A program made the position numbers and the translations under genes. This document shows positions 51,576 to 60,415 of a stretch of DNA of 64,000 bases, in pieces; position 1 is the stretch's first letter; each line of letters begins with the position of its first letter. Under the pieces are notes generated by a model, which was given only the letters and a program-made list of their open reading frames with translations, was not told the DNA's origin and did no database searches. Origin of the DNA: Nonomuraea pusilla (GTDB lineage Bacteria > Actinomycetota > Actinomycetes > Streptosporangiales > Streptosporangiaceae); assembly GCF_900109355.1 (NCBI RefSeq), contig NZ_FOBF01000015.1, positions 124,001 to 188,000 of the forward strand, given 5' to 3'.

Positions 51576-52268
51576 ATGGTGACCACGGGTGAGCGCATCG
51601 AGCGGGCAGCGCTGGAACTGTTCGCGGAAAAGGGCTTCGCTGCCACAGGAATCCGCGAGATCGCCGAACGCGCCGGGATCTCCAGCGGCGCCCTGTACCA
51701 CTACATGGGCACCAAGGAAGACCTGCTGGCACAGGTGATGAACCGCGGCAACGCCCGGATGCTCTACCTCGCCCAGGCCGCCCTCGACGGGGCGGACGGG
51801 GCGGCGGAACGGCTGGCCAGGCTGGTGACGGTCCACGTCTACGTCCACGCCCACGCCCAGCTGGACGCCCTGGTGATAGACAACGAGCTGCGGTCACTCA
51901 CCGGAGAGGCCAGAAGCCGGGTCATGGGGCTGCGCGACCGCTACGAGGTGCTGTGGCGCGACGCGCTGTCCGACGGCCGAGCCGAGGGCACGTTCCGCTT
52001 CAACGAGCTGGGCATCGCCAGGCTGGCCCTGCTGGAGATGTGTACCGGCGTGGCCCGCTGGTACTCACCCCGCGGGCCCGTCGACGACCGCACGCTCGGC
52101 ACGACCTTCGTCGACATGGCGTTCGGCCTGCTCAACGCGTGCGGCCCTGACGACCGCCGGCTCACCCACGCCGACGTCGCCATCCCCGACCCGCACGTTC
52201 TGGCCACCGCCATCGCGCCGGAGCTGGCCGAGGTCGGCGAGACCACAGGAGGGTGGAGTGCAACCTAG
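51576..52268 (+). CDS. TetR-family transcriptional regulator
   Basis: 230 residues. The HTH is ERIERAALELFAEKGFAATG, IREIAERAGISSGALYHYM, GTKEDLLAQVM. The ligand domain (VTVHVYVHAHAQLDALVIDN, FRFNELGIARLALLEMC, GVARWYSPRGP) resembles FadR/KstR-like regulators that bind acyl-CoA; this is an inference. It is the first gene of the plus arm, overlaps the amidase by 11 bases, and lies beside a perfect palindrome. The leader is very short, so it may be translated with almost no 5' UTR. Confidence 0.9.
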   Translation: MVTTGERIERAALELFAEKGFAATGIREIAERAGISSGALYHYMGTKEDLLAQVMNRGNARMLYLAQAALDGADGAAERLARLVTVHVYVHAHAQLDALVIDNELRSLTGEARSRVMGLRDRYEVLWRDALSDGRAEGTFRFNELGIARLALLEMCTGVARWYSPRGPVDDRTLGTTFVDMAFGLLNACGPDDRRLTHADVAIPDPHVLATAIAPELAEVGETTGGWSAT

Positions 52269-53670
52269 CCACCAGAAGACCCCGCACCCCCGCACGACGC
52301 CTGGTCGCGGGTCGGCGGCCGAGATCGCCGCGCGGGTGCGCCGCGGGCACGTCCGCGCGATCGACGTCGTCGACGCCGCGCTCGCGGCCATCGCGGCCGA
52401 CGAGCACAACGCCTTCGTGCACGTCGATCCCGGCGGCGCCCGGCGCGCGGCGGCCGAGATCGACGCCGTGGTCGCGGCGGGCGGCGACCCGGGCCCGCTC
52501 GCCGGGGTGCCGTTCGGCGTGAAGGACCTGGAGGACTGCGCGGGCATGCCGACCAGGGCCGGATCGCTGCTGCTGAGCGGCGCGCCGCCCGCCGGCGCCG
52601 ACAGCCCGCTCGTGCGGCGGCTGCGCCGGGCGGGCGCGATCCCGGTCGGCAAGACCGCCACCGCCGAGTTCGGTTTCGACTCGGCGACCTCGACCCGCCT
52701 GCACGGCCCGACCCGCAACCCCTGGTCACCGTCGCTCACGCCCGGCGGCAGCTCGGGCGGCTCCGCCGCCGCCGTCGCGGCCGGTCTGGTGCCGCTCGCC
52801 ACCGCCGGCGACGGCGGAGGCTCGATCCGCGAGCCGGCCGCCTTCTGCGGCCTGGTCGGGCTCAAACCGACCCACGGCCGGGTGCCGCGCCGCTCCTCCC
52901 ACCCGTTCTCCACGCCCGGGGTGCTCGCCGCGACCGTGGCCGACACCGCCCTCGCCCTGGACGTCGCCGCCGGCGAGAGCCCGGGCGACCGCTGGTCGCT
53001 GCCGTACCAGCCGGGCGCCTTCGCCGTACGGCTGCCGCCGCCGGGACTGCGGGCCAGGTTCTCCGCCGACCTGGGCTACGCGCCCGTCGATCCGGAGGTG
53101 GCCGCGATCGCCGCGGAGGGCGCCCGCCGGCTCGCCGCCCTGGCCGGGTTCCACCTGGACGAGCGGCCGCTCACGCTGCCGGACGCCCGCCCGCCGTGGC
53201 TGGTGCTCGCCTGCGCCGAACTCCGTCGCGAGCTCGGCCTGCTCGGGCCGTGGCCGGACGTCCTCGACCTGCTGTGCCCCACGACCGTCCAGGGCGCGTT
53301 GCGCGGCGAGGAGGTCGGCGCCGCCGAGCACGGCGCGGCGCTGGCGGCCTGCGCCGACCTCGAAGCCGCCGTGGCGGCCTTGCTGTCCGAGACCGACCTG
53401 CTCATCACCCCCGCCACCGCCTGCCCCCCGTTCGCCGCGGAAGGCCCCATCCCCACCGTGATCGACGGCCGCGACGCCGGAGTGTCCGGCGCGGAGCCCT
53501 TCGGTCCGATCGCCAACCTCACGGGCGTGCCCGCCGTCTCGATCCCCGCCGGGCTGACCGGCGACGGGCTCCCCGTGGGCCTGCAGGTGATCGCCGCCCG
53601 CTTCCACGACGACCTGCTGCTCGGCCTGGCCGCCCTCGCCGAGCGCGCCTCCTTCTCTCCGGCCCGCTAG
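52258..53670 (+). CDS. Amidase-signature (GatA-like) amidase
   Basis: 470 residues. The Ser-Ser-Lys triad is present: Lys in LAGVPFGVKDLEDCAG, Ser in LTPGGSSGGSAAAVAAGLVP, and Ser in TAGDGGGSIREPAAFCGLVG. It ends with SIPAGLTGDGLPVGLQVIA, usual in the family. No signal peptide. It would split amides, including N-acyl amino acids or carboxamides. The GTG start lies within the TetR gene's last codons; it is followed by an acyl-CoA synthetase after 93 bases. Confidence 0.9.
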   Translation: MQPSHQKTPHPRTTPGRGSAAEIAARVRRGHVRAIDVVDAALAAIAADEHNAFVHVDPGGARRAAAEIDAVVAAGGDPGPLAGVPFGVKDLEDCAGMPTRAGSLLLSGAPPAGADSPLVRRLRRAGAIPVGKTATAEFGFDSATSTRLHGPTRNPWSPSLTPGGSSGGSAAAVAAGLVPLATAGDGGGSIREPAAFCGLVGLKPTHGRVPRRSSHPFSTPGVLAATVADTALALDVAAGESPGDRWSLPYQPGAFAVRLPPPGLRARFSADLGYAPVDPEVAAIAAEGARRLAALAGFHLDERPLTLPDARPPWLVLACAELRRELGLLGPWPDVLDLLCPTTVQGALRGEEVGAAEHGAALAACADLEAAVAALLSETDLLITPATACPPFAAEGPIPTVIDGRDAGVSGAEPFGPIANLTGVPAVSIPAGLTGDGLPVGLQVIAARFHDDLLLGLAALAERASFSPAR

Positions 53671-53691
53671 CCGGCCGCCACACCCCCCTCA

Positions 53692-53734
53692 GCGCCACGT
53701 CCCTGGCGCGAGCCTTGCCTGCCGACGGGCGCCA
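53692..53734. promoter_or_regulatory. Mutually exclusive hairpins between amidase and ligase
   Basis: TGGCGC (53704-53709) can pair with GCGCCA either upstream (53692-53697) or downstream (53729-53734). CAACGATCGG occurs twice after it (53745-53754, 53771-53780), resembling part of the TetR site at 51547. It could modulate ligase expression. Confidence 0.35.
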
Positions 53735-53763
53735 GCACGCCCATCAACGATCGGAGAAGTGAG

Positions 53764-55230
53764 ATGCCGCCAACGATCGGTGACGTCATCCGCGCGGGCG
53801 CCGCCCGGCACCCCACCCGCGAGGCGCTCGTCCACGACGCCCGCCGCTGGACATGGCAGGACCTCGACGCCGAGGTCGACCGCTGGGCCGGGACGCTCGT
53901 CGAAGCCGGGGTACGCGCCGGGGACAGGGTCGCCGTCGCCGCCCACCCCGAGCCGCGTTTCCTGTTCGCCTTCCTGGCCGCCGCCCGGCTGGGCGCCGTC
54001 TTCCAGGGACTCAACCCCAAGAGCCGCCCCCACGAGCTGCGGTACCTGCTCGACGACAGCGAGCCACGGGTGGTGCTCGACCCCGCGGGCCTGCTCGAAG
54101 GCGCCGGGCTGGAGCAGGCCACGCTCGCCGGGGACGAGCTGTCCCGCGCGCTGCGCGCCGCCACACCGCTCGCCGCCGACCCCGCCGTGGACCCCGGCGC
54201 CGCCGCGCTGATCGTCTACACCTCCGGCTCCACCGGCAGGCCCAAGGGCGCGCTGCTCTCGCACACGTCCCTGATCGCCACCGCGCGGATCCAGGGCGGC
54301 CGGATCTTCACCGGCGAGGCGCCGTCCATGCTGTGCAACCTGCCGATCAACCATGTCGGCTCGGTGGGCAACATCTGCATGACGGTCCTGGTCGCCGGCG
54401 GCCGCCTGGTCTTCCAGGACGCGTACGACCCGCGCGGGGCGCTGGAGCTGCTGGAGCGCGAGCGCGTGGAGTACTGGGGCGCGGTGCCGACCATGCTGCA
54501 GCTCAGCGTCGCCACCGACCTGTGGCCGCGGGCCGATCTGTCGCAGCTGAGGGCGATCCTGTGGAGCGGCGGCGCCGCCCCGCAGGCCCTGGTGAGCGAG
54601 CTGCGGCGGCGCTGCGGGCGGCTGCTGATGAGCTACGGCAGCACCGAGACCGTCGGCGAGGTCTGCTTCGCCGATCCCGACGCCGACGACGACGTGCTGA
54701 CCCGCACGATCGGCCGTCCCGCCGCCGAGTACGAGGTCAGGCTCCTCGGCCAGGACGGCGCCGAGACGCCCGCCGGCGAGCCCGGCGAGATCGTCGTCCG
54801 CGGGGCCTGCCGCGCGCTGGGCTACTGGCGCGACCCCGCCGCCACCTCCCGCCTCATCGACGCCGACGGCTGGCTGCACACCGGCGACCTCGCGGTGCGG
54901 CGCCCCGACGGCAACCTCGAACTCGTCGGACGCACCCACGAGGTGTTCAAGTCCGGCGGCTACAACGTCTACCCCCGCGAGATCGAGCTCGCGCTCGAAG
55001 CCCACCCCGCGGTCCAGGTGGCCGCCGTGCTCCCCGTGCCCGACGAGCTGTACGGGCAGGTCGGACACGCCTGGGTCCAGTCGCCCGGCGGCGCCGGTCC
55101 CGACGAGCTGCTCGCCCACCTGCGCCACCGGCTGGCCGCGTACAAGGTGCCCAAGCGCCTCACCGTCGTCTCCGAGCTGCCGCTGCTCGACATCGGCAAG
55201 GTCGACAAGCGGGCGCTCGCCGGCCGGTAG
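53764..55230 (+). CDS. AMP-forming acyl-CoA synthetase/ligase
   Basis: 488 residues. Motifs: A3 IVYTSGSTGRPKGALLSH; A5 SYGSTETVGEV; A7-A8 DGWLHTGDLAVRRPDGNLEL, VGRTHEVFKSGGYNVYPREI; A10 Lys in LDIGKVDKRALAGR. No carrier-protein domain follows, so it makes CoA esters rather than loading a PCP. It would activate the acid released by the upstream amidase; the enoyl-CoA hydratase in the other arm fits the next step. The ATG follows GGAGAAGTGAG. Confidence 0.92.
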   Translation: MPPTIGDVIRAGAARHPTREALVHDARRWTWQDLDAEVDRWAGTLVEAGVRAGDRVAVAAHPEPRFLFAFLAAARLGAVFQGLNPKSRPHELRYLLDDSEPRVVLDPAGLLEGAGLEQATLAGDELSRALRAATPLAADPAVDPGAAALIVYTSGSTGRPKGALLSHTSLIATARIQGGRIFTGEAPSMLCNLPINHVGSVGNICMTVLVAGGRLVFQDAYDPRGALELLERERVEYWGAVPTMLQLSVATDLWPRADLSQLRAILWSGGAAPQALVSELRRRCGRLLMSYGSTETVGEVCFADPDADDDVLTRTIGRPAAEYEVRLLGQDGAETPAGEPGEIVVRGACRALGYWRDPAATSRLIDADGWLHTGDLAVRRPDGNLELVGRTHEVFKSGGYNVYPREIELALEAHPAVQVAAVLPVPDELYGQVGHAWVQSPGGAGPDELLAHLRHRLAAYKVPKRLTVVSELPLLDIGKVDKRALAGR

Positions 55231-55266
55231 CCCACCTCCACCCCCTCTCATGCCCCTGGAGGAGCG

Positions 55267-56835
55267 ATGAGATCCTTCCGCATGCCCGCGGCCCTCGCGA
55301 TCGCGACGGCACTCGGGCTCGCCGCCTGCGGCACCGGCGGCGAGCACCGCGCGACGGGCGGCACCTTCACCATGGCCGTCGGCACCGACCTCGGCAGCCT
55401 CGACCCCTACGCGACCGTCATGTCACTGACCAGGATGGTCGGAAGATTCCTGTACGACAGCCTCGTCGCCGTCGACGCCGACGGCGAGGCGCACCCCCAC
55501 CTGGCCACCACCTGGCAGGCCGACGCCGAACGCGCCACCTTCACCCTGCGCAAGGGCGTCACCTGCGCCGACGGCACCCCGCTGACCGCCTCCGACGTGG
55601 CCGCGGCCCTGACCTACGTCGGCGACCCCGCCAACGGCTCCAGCCTGCTCGGCCAGTGGGTCCAGCCGGGGACCAAGGCGAGCGCGGACGACGCCGCCGG
55701 CACCGTGACCGTCACCAGCGGCAGGCCCGACCCCTTCCTGCTGAACAACCTCGGATCGGTGCCGCTCGTGTGCAGGTCCGCGCTCGCCGACCCGGCGCAG
55801 CGCGCGGCGGGCAAGGGCGGGACCGGGCTCTACACGGTCGCCGAGACCGTCGGCGGCGACCACTACACGCTCACCCGCCGCAAGGACTACGCGTGGGACC
55901 CGGGCGCCGCGACCGTCAACCGCGCGAGCCGGCCCGACACCGTCGTCGTCCGCGTGGTGATCAGCGAGACCACGGCCGCCAACATGCTGCTGTCCGGCCA
56001 GCTCAACTTCGCCGCCGTCTTCGGCGCCGACCGCGAACGCCTGGAGGCGCGCAAGCTGTTCAAGGTCGAGTCCACCACGCCCGCCGCCGAGCTGTTCTTC
56101 AACCAGGCGAAGGGCCGCCCCGGCGCCGACCCCCTCGTACGCAGGGCCGTCGTGCAGGCGCTCGACCTGCCCAAGGTCGGCAAGGTCGCCACCGGGGGCC
56201 TCGGCTCCCCGATGACCCAGCTCCTCTCCTCCTCAGGCGGCCGCCCCGTCTGCCCCGCCGACACCGTCACCGGCAACGTGCCCGCCTTCGACCTCGCCGC
56301 CGCCGGGCGCACCCTCGACCAGGCAGGCTGGAAGCCGGGCCCCGACGGCGTGCGGGTGAAGGACGGCGTCCGCCTGTCGTTCACGATGCCGTTCGTCACC
56401 GCGCCAGGCAACGGCACCGCGGCGACCGAGCTCATGCAGCAGCAGCTCAAGGCCACCGGCGTCGAACTGGTGCCCAAGGGCGGCAACCAGCTCGCCATCA
56501 ACGAGGCGATGTCCAACGGCACCTGGGACCTGATGGCGATGCCGTTCGTGTGGCACCTGCCCTCGCAGATGGTCCCGTGGTTCTCCGGCAAGACCTTCCC
56601 CGAGGGCGGCACCAACCTCGCGGGAACCCGCAACAAGGCGTACGAGGACCTGGTGGCCAAGGCGTCCACCAGGCCGGGGAAGGAGGGGTGCGCGCTGTGG
56701 AGCCAGGCCGAGACCGCGCTCATCCGCAACCTCGACGTCGTGCCGTTCCAGCAGGTGCCCCAGAGCGTGTACGGCAGGGGCGCCAGGTTCCGGCTCGACC
56801 TGCTGCCGTTCACCATCGAGATGGGCGCGGCCTGA
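55267..56835 (+). CDS. Lipoprotein substrate-binding protein, peptide/opine ABC importer
   Basis: 522 residues. Lipobox ATALGLAACGTGG. SBP_bac_5 features: VGTDLGSLDPYATVMSLTRM, FTLRKGVTCADGTPLTASDV, GTGLYTVAETVGGDHYTLTR, and late MPFVWHLPSQMVPWFSGKTF. It should capture a peptide-like ligand outside the membrane for the permeases downstream. GGAG precedes the ATG. The M55 peptidase starts two bases after its stop. Confidence 0.9.
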   Translation: MRSFRMPAALAIATALGLAACGTGGEHRATGGTFTMAVGTDLGSLDPYATVMSLTRMVGRFLYDSLVAVDADGEAHPHLATTWQADAERATFTLRKGVTCADGTPLTASDVAAALTYVGDPANGSSLLGQWVQPGTKASADDAAGTVTVTSGRPDPFLLNNLGSVPLVCRSALADPAQRAAGKGGTGLYTVAETVGGDHYTLTRRKDYAWDPGAATVNRASRPDTVVVRVVISETTAANMLLSGQLNFAAVFGADRERLEARKLFKVESTTPAAELFFNQAKGRPGADPLVRRAVVQALDLPKVGKVATGGLGSPMTQLLSSSGGRPVCPADTVTGNVPAFDLAAAGRTLDQAGWKPGPDGVRVKDGVRLSFTMPFVTAPGNGTAATELMQQQLKATGVELVPKGGNQLAINEAMSNGTWDLMAMPFVWHLPSQMVPWFSGKTFPEGGTNLAGTRNKAYEDLVAKASTRPGKEGCALWSQAETALIRNLDVVPFQQVPQSVYGRGARFRLDLLPFTIEMGAA

Positions 56836-56836
56836 C

Positions 56837-57661
56837 ATGCGGGTGCTCATCTCCGCCGACATGGAGGGCGTGACCGGCGTGTCGGGCGTCGCGGACGTCC
56901 GACCCGGCGAGCCCGAGTACCTGCTCCACAGGAAGCAGCTCACCGCCGAGGTCAACGCGGCGGTCAGGGGCGTCCTCGCCCGCCACCCCGGCGCCGGCGT
57001 CACCGTCGCCGAGGCGCACGCCGCCTTCCGCAACCTCCTGCTCCCCGAACTCGACCAGCGGGCGCGGGTGCTGCGCGGCGGCCCCAGGAGACACGGCATG
57101 CTCGCCGGCCTCGACGGCGGCGCCGACGCCGTGATCTTCCTCGGCTACCACGCCAAGGCGGGCACCGCCGGGGCCGTCCTGGCGCACACCGTCAGCGGCG
57201 CGGTGATCGCCGACGTGCGCTGCCAGGGCGTCTCGCTCGGCGAGATCGGGCTCAACGCCGCGCTGGCCGCGCACCTGGGAACCGCACCCGTCCTCGTCAC
57301 CGGCGACGACCTGGCCGCGGAGGAGGCCAGGCGGACCGTGCCCGGCGTGCACACCGTGGAGGTGAAGCGGGCGCTGGGCGCGTCCGCCGCCGACAGCCTG
57401 CATCCCGCCCTGGCGTGCGAGCTGATCGAAGCCGCCGTGCCCGCCGCGCTGGACGCCCGCGACCGGGTGCTCCCGCCCCGCTTCGACGGGCCGGTGGAGC
57501 TGGAGGTCGACGTGCACCGCCCCGCGATGGCGGAGCGCGTCCTGCTCGTCCCAGGAACGGAACGGGCCGGCGGCACCACCGTGCGCTACCCGGCCCCCGA
57601 CTACCCGACCGCCTACCGCCTGGTCGAGCTCGTCGCCGTGCTCGGCCTGGCCGCCTCATGA
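56837..57661 (+). CDS. M55 D-aminopeptidase (DppA-like)
   Basis: 274 residues. The N-terminal metal motif is ISADMEGVTGVSGVADV, as in Bacillus DppA. VTVAEAHAAFRNLLLPELDQ, DAVIFLGYHAKAGTAGAVLA and TGDDLAAEEA fit the rest of the fold. Known members release D-amino acids from D-Ala-D-Ala or D-Ala-Gly-Gly peptides. Placed between the binding protein and the permeases, it ties this importer to D-residue peptides. Confidence 0.88.
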   Translation: MRVLISADMEGVTGVSGVADVRPGEPEYLLHRKQLTAEVNAAVRGVLARHPGAGVTVAEAHAAFRNLLLPELDQRARVLRGGPRRHGMLAGLDGGADAVIFLGYHAKAGTAGAVLAHTVSGAVIADVRCQGVSLGEIGLNAALAAHLGTAPVLVTGDDLAAEEARRTVPGVHTVEVKRALGASAADSLHPALACELIEAAVPAALDARDRVLPPRFDGPVELEVDVHRPAMAERVLLVPGTERAGGTTVRYPAPDYPTAYRLVELVAVLGLAAS

Positions 57662-57665
57662 ACAG

Positions 57666-58607
57666 GTGCCGCACGTGTTCCTGCTCCGCCGCCTGGCCAG
57701 GCTCGCGGCCTCACTGGCCGTCCTCCTCGCCGCGTCCTTCTCCATGATCCATCTCATCCCCGGCGACCCGGTCAGGGCCGCCCTCGGCGCCACGGCCCCA
57801 GCCGAGCTCGTCGCCGCCCGCCGTGCCGAACTCGGCCTGGACCAGCCGATCCACCAGCAACTGCTCGCGTACGTCAAAGGCGTGCTGACCGGCGACCTCG
57901 GCACCTCGTTCCAGACGAGGGAAGCGGTCGCCGGCGTCATCGCCGACCGGCTGCCCAGCACCGTGGAGCTGGCCGTCCTGGCCTCCCTCATCGCCCTGCT
58001 GGTGGCGGTCCCGCTCGGCGTGTGGCTGGCCATCCGTACCCACAACGGCCGCAACCCCGGCTCCGAGCTGGCCTTCACGACCGTCACCGGCACCGTCGCG
58101 GCGATCCCCGAGTTCCTCCTCGCGGTCGGGCTCGTCGTCGTCTTCGCGACGACGCTCGGCTGGCTGCCGCCCGCGGGCAAGGACGGCCCCGCCTCCTACG
58201 TCCTTCCCGTGCTCGCCCTCACCGTGGGCCCGATCGCGATCCTGTCCCGGCTGATCAGGGTGGAGGCGCTACGCGAACTGGATATGGACTACATGCGGAT
58301 GGCCAGAGCCAAACACCTGACGGGAAGGCGCCTGTACCTGCGGCACCTGCTGCCCAACACCCTCACCGCCACGCTCACCGTCGCCGGGCTGCTGCTCGCC
58401 TCACTCATCCCGGGCACCGTGCTGGTCGAGAACGTGTTCGCCTGGCCCGGCCTCGGCCAGCGCATGACCGAGTCGATCCTGCAGAAGGACTACCCGGTCG
58501 CCCAGGCCGTCGTCCTCGTCTACGGCGCCGTCGTCCTGCTGGTGAACTTCCTCGTCGACGTCGCCCTGGGCGTGCTCGACCCGCGCTCGGCCATCAGGGG
58601 CACGTGA
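57666..58607 (+). CDS. Peptide ABC permease (DppB-like)
   Basis: 313 residues from a GTG. It contains SMIHLIPGDPVRAALGATAP, VKGVLTGDLGTSFQTREAVA, and the EAA-region REL-DMDYMRMARAKHLTGR, ending FAWPGLGQRMTESILQKDYP. Six helices. Coupled to the fused permease-ATPase after it (TGATG). Confidence 0.93.
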   Translation: MPHVFLLRRLARLAASLAVLLAASFSMIHLIPGDPVRAALGATAPAELVAARRAELGLDQPIHQQLLAYVKGVLTGDLGTSFQTREAVAGVIADRLPSTVELAVLASLIALLVAVPLGVWLAIRTHNGRNPGSELAFTTVTGTVAAIPEFLLAVGLVVVFATTLGWLPPAGKDGPASYVLPVLALTVGPIAILSRLIRVEALRELDMDYMRMARAKHLTGRRLYLRHLLPNTLTATLTVAGLLLASLIPGTVLVENVFAWPGLGQRMTESILQKDYPVAQAVVLVYGAVVLLVNFLVDVALGVLDPRSAIRGT

Positions 58608-60415
58608 TGCGCGCCCTCCGCTCCCCCGCGCCGCTCGCCGGCCTGCTCCTCGTGACGGGGTTCGTCGCGCTGGCCCTGCTCGGGCCCGTCCTGTGGGGGC
58701 AGAGCGCCGCCCGGATCGACGACGCCGCCATCCTGCAGGGGCACTCGCCCTCGCACCCGTTCGGCACCGACAACCTCGGCCGCGACCTGCTCGCCAGGGT
58801 GCTCGTCGCGACCAGGCTCTCCCTGCTGCTCGCCGCCCTGTCCACGGCGATCAGCCTGATCGTCGGCGTCCCCCTCGGCGTGCTGCCCTCGCTGCTGCCA
58901 CCGCGCGGCGCGCGGGCCGCCGCAGGAGTGATCAACGCGCTGGTGGCCTTCCCCGGGCTCCTGCTGGCCATGTTCACCGCCATCGTCGCCGGGCTCGGCG
59001 CTCGCGGAGCCGTCCTCGGCATGGGCCTCGCCGGCGCCCCCATGCTGGCCAGGCTCACGCAGACGCTGGCGGCCTCGGTCGCGAACTCCGACTACGTCTC
59101 GGCGGCCCGCGTGCTCGGCGTGTCCCGCCGGCGCATCGCGCTCCGCCACGTGCTGCCCAACATCGCCGAGCCGCTGCTGCTCAACGTCACGCTGATCCTC
59201 GGCGGATCGCTGCTGGGCCTCGCCGGGCTGTCGTTCCTCGGGCTCGGCGTGCAGCCGCCCGACTACGACTGGGGACGGCTGCTGCTGGAAGGGCTCAACC
59301 GGGTCTACGTCGACCCGGAGGCGGCGCTCGGGCCCGCCGTGGCCATCGGCCTCGCCGCGGCCGGGTTCAATCTGCTCGGCGAAGGGCTCGCCAAGGCCGC
59401 CTCCCGCACCGCGTCCGTCGTCCGCGACGCCGCGGCCGGCGAGGCGCTGGAACAGGTCGCCTCCCAGGGCGTCCTGTCCGTCAGGGGGCTCAGCGTCGCC
59501 TTCCCCGGCGGCGCCGTCCCCGTGCGCGAGGTCTGCCTCGACGTCGCCCCCGGTGAGATCGTCGGCATCGTCGGCGAGTCCGGCAGCGGCAAGAGCCTGA
59601 CCGCTCTGGCGATCGCCGGGCTCGTCCCCCACCCGGGCAGGGTCACCGGCGGCGTCAGCCTGTGCGGGCAGGACCTGTCCGCGCTCTCGCCGCGCGAGCT
59701 GCGCCGGCTCAGGGGCACCTCGCTCGCCATGATGTTCCAGGACCCGATGACCACGCTCAACCCTGCCATGCGCGTGGGCGCCCAGCTGGCCGAGGTGTCC
59801 ACGACCCACCACGGCCTGTCCAGGAAGGACGCGCTCACCCGGGCCGTCGACCGGCTGCGGCGCGTCAGCATCGCCCGGCCCCGGGAGCGGGCGCGTCAGC
59901 ACCCGCACGCCTTCTCCGGCGGGATGCGGCAGCGCGCGGTGATCGCGATGGGCCTGATGGGCACACCGCGGCTGGTCATCGCGGACGAGCCCACCACCGC
60001 CCTCGACGTGACCGTGCAGCGGCAGATCCTGTGCCTGCTGCGCGAGGTGACCGACGAGACCGGCGCCGCCACCCTGTTCATCTCCCACGACATCGCCGTG
60101 GTCGGCGAGCTGTGCCACCGGGTCGTGGTGATGTACGCGGGCCGGGTGGTCGAGGAGCTCCCGGTCGAGGACCTGGTCTCCGGCGCGGCGCACCCCTACA
60201 CCCGGGCCCTCGTCGCCTCACTGCCCGACATGGACACCGACAGGTCCCTGCCGCTGGCCACCATCCCCGGCCGCCAGCCCTCACCCACCGAGGACGGCCC
60301 CGGGTGCGCGTTCGCGGCCCGCTGCGACCTCGCCACCGAACGCTGCGCCGCCGGACGCCCGCCCCTGGTGCGGTACGGCCCTGAGCGCCGGGTCGCCTGC
60401 TGGGAGGCACCGTGA
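58607..60415 (+). CDS. Fused peptide ABC permease-ATPase (DppC-DppD)
   Basis: 602 residues in one frame. The permease part (1-about 270) has HPFGTDNLGRDLLARVLVAT and the EAA region SDYVSAARVLGVSRRRIALR. It is followed at about 285 by an ATPase with Walker A VGESGSGKSLTALAIAGLVP, Q-loop MMFQDPMTTLNPAMRVGAQL, signature FSGGMRQRAVIAMGLMG, Walker B LVIADEPTTALDVT, and tail CAFAARCDLATERC. Dpp/Opp systems usually have separate genes. It overlaps the last ATPase by 4 bases. Confidence 0.92.
   Translation: MRALRSPAPLAGLLLVTGFVALALLGPVLWGQSAARIDDAAILQGHSPSHPFGTDNLGRDLLARVLVATRLSLLLAALSTAISLIVGVPLGVLPSLLPPRGARAAAGVINALVAFPGLLLAMFTAIVAGLGARGAVLGMGLAGAPMLARLTQTLAASVANSDYVSAARVLGVSRRRIALRHVLPNIAEPLLLNVTLILGGSLLGLAGLSFLGLGVQPPDYDWGRLLLEGLNRVYVDPEAALGPAVAIGLAAAGFNLLGEGLAKAASRTASVVRDAAAGEALEQVASQGVLSVRGLSVAFPGGAVPVREVCLDVAPGEIVGIVGESGSGKSLTALAIAGLVPHPGRVTGGVSLCGQDLSALSPRELRRLRGTSLAMMFQDPMTTLNPAMRVGAQLAEVSTTHHGLSRKDALTRAVDRLRRVSIARPRERARQHPHAFSGGMRQRAVIAMGLMGTPRLVIADEPTTALDVTVQRQILCLLREVTDETGAATLFISHDIAVVGELCHRVVVMYAGRVVEELPVEDLVSGAAHPYTRALVASLPDMDTDRSLPLATIPGRQPSPTEDGPGCAFAARCDLATERCAAGRPPLVRYGPERRVACWEAP

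Noticed and set aside
53853..56873. A 1006-codon frame on the plus strand
   Set aside because: It is frame-shifted across the acyl-CoA synthetase and binding-protein genes and is mostly Arg/Pro/Gly.
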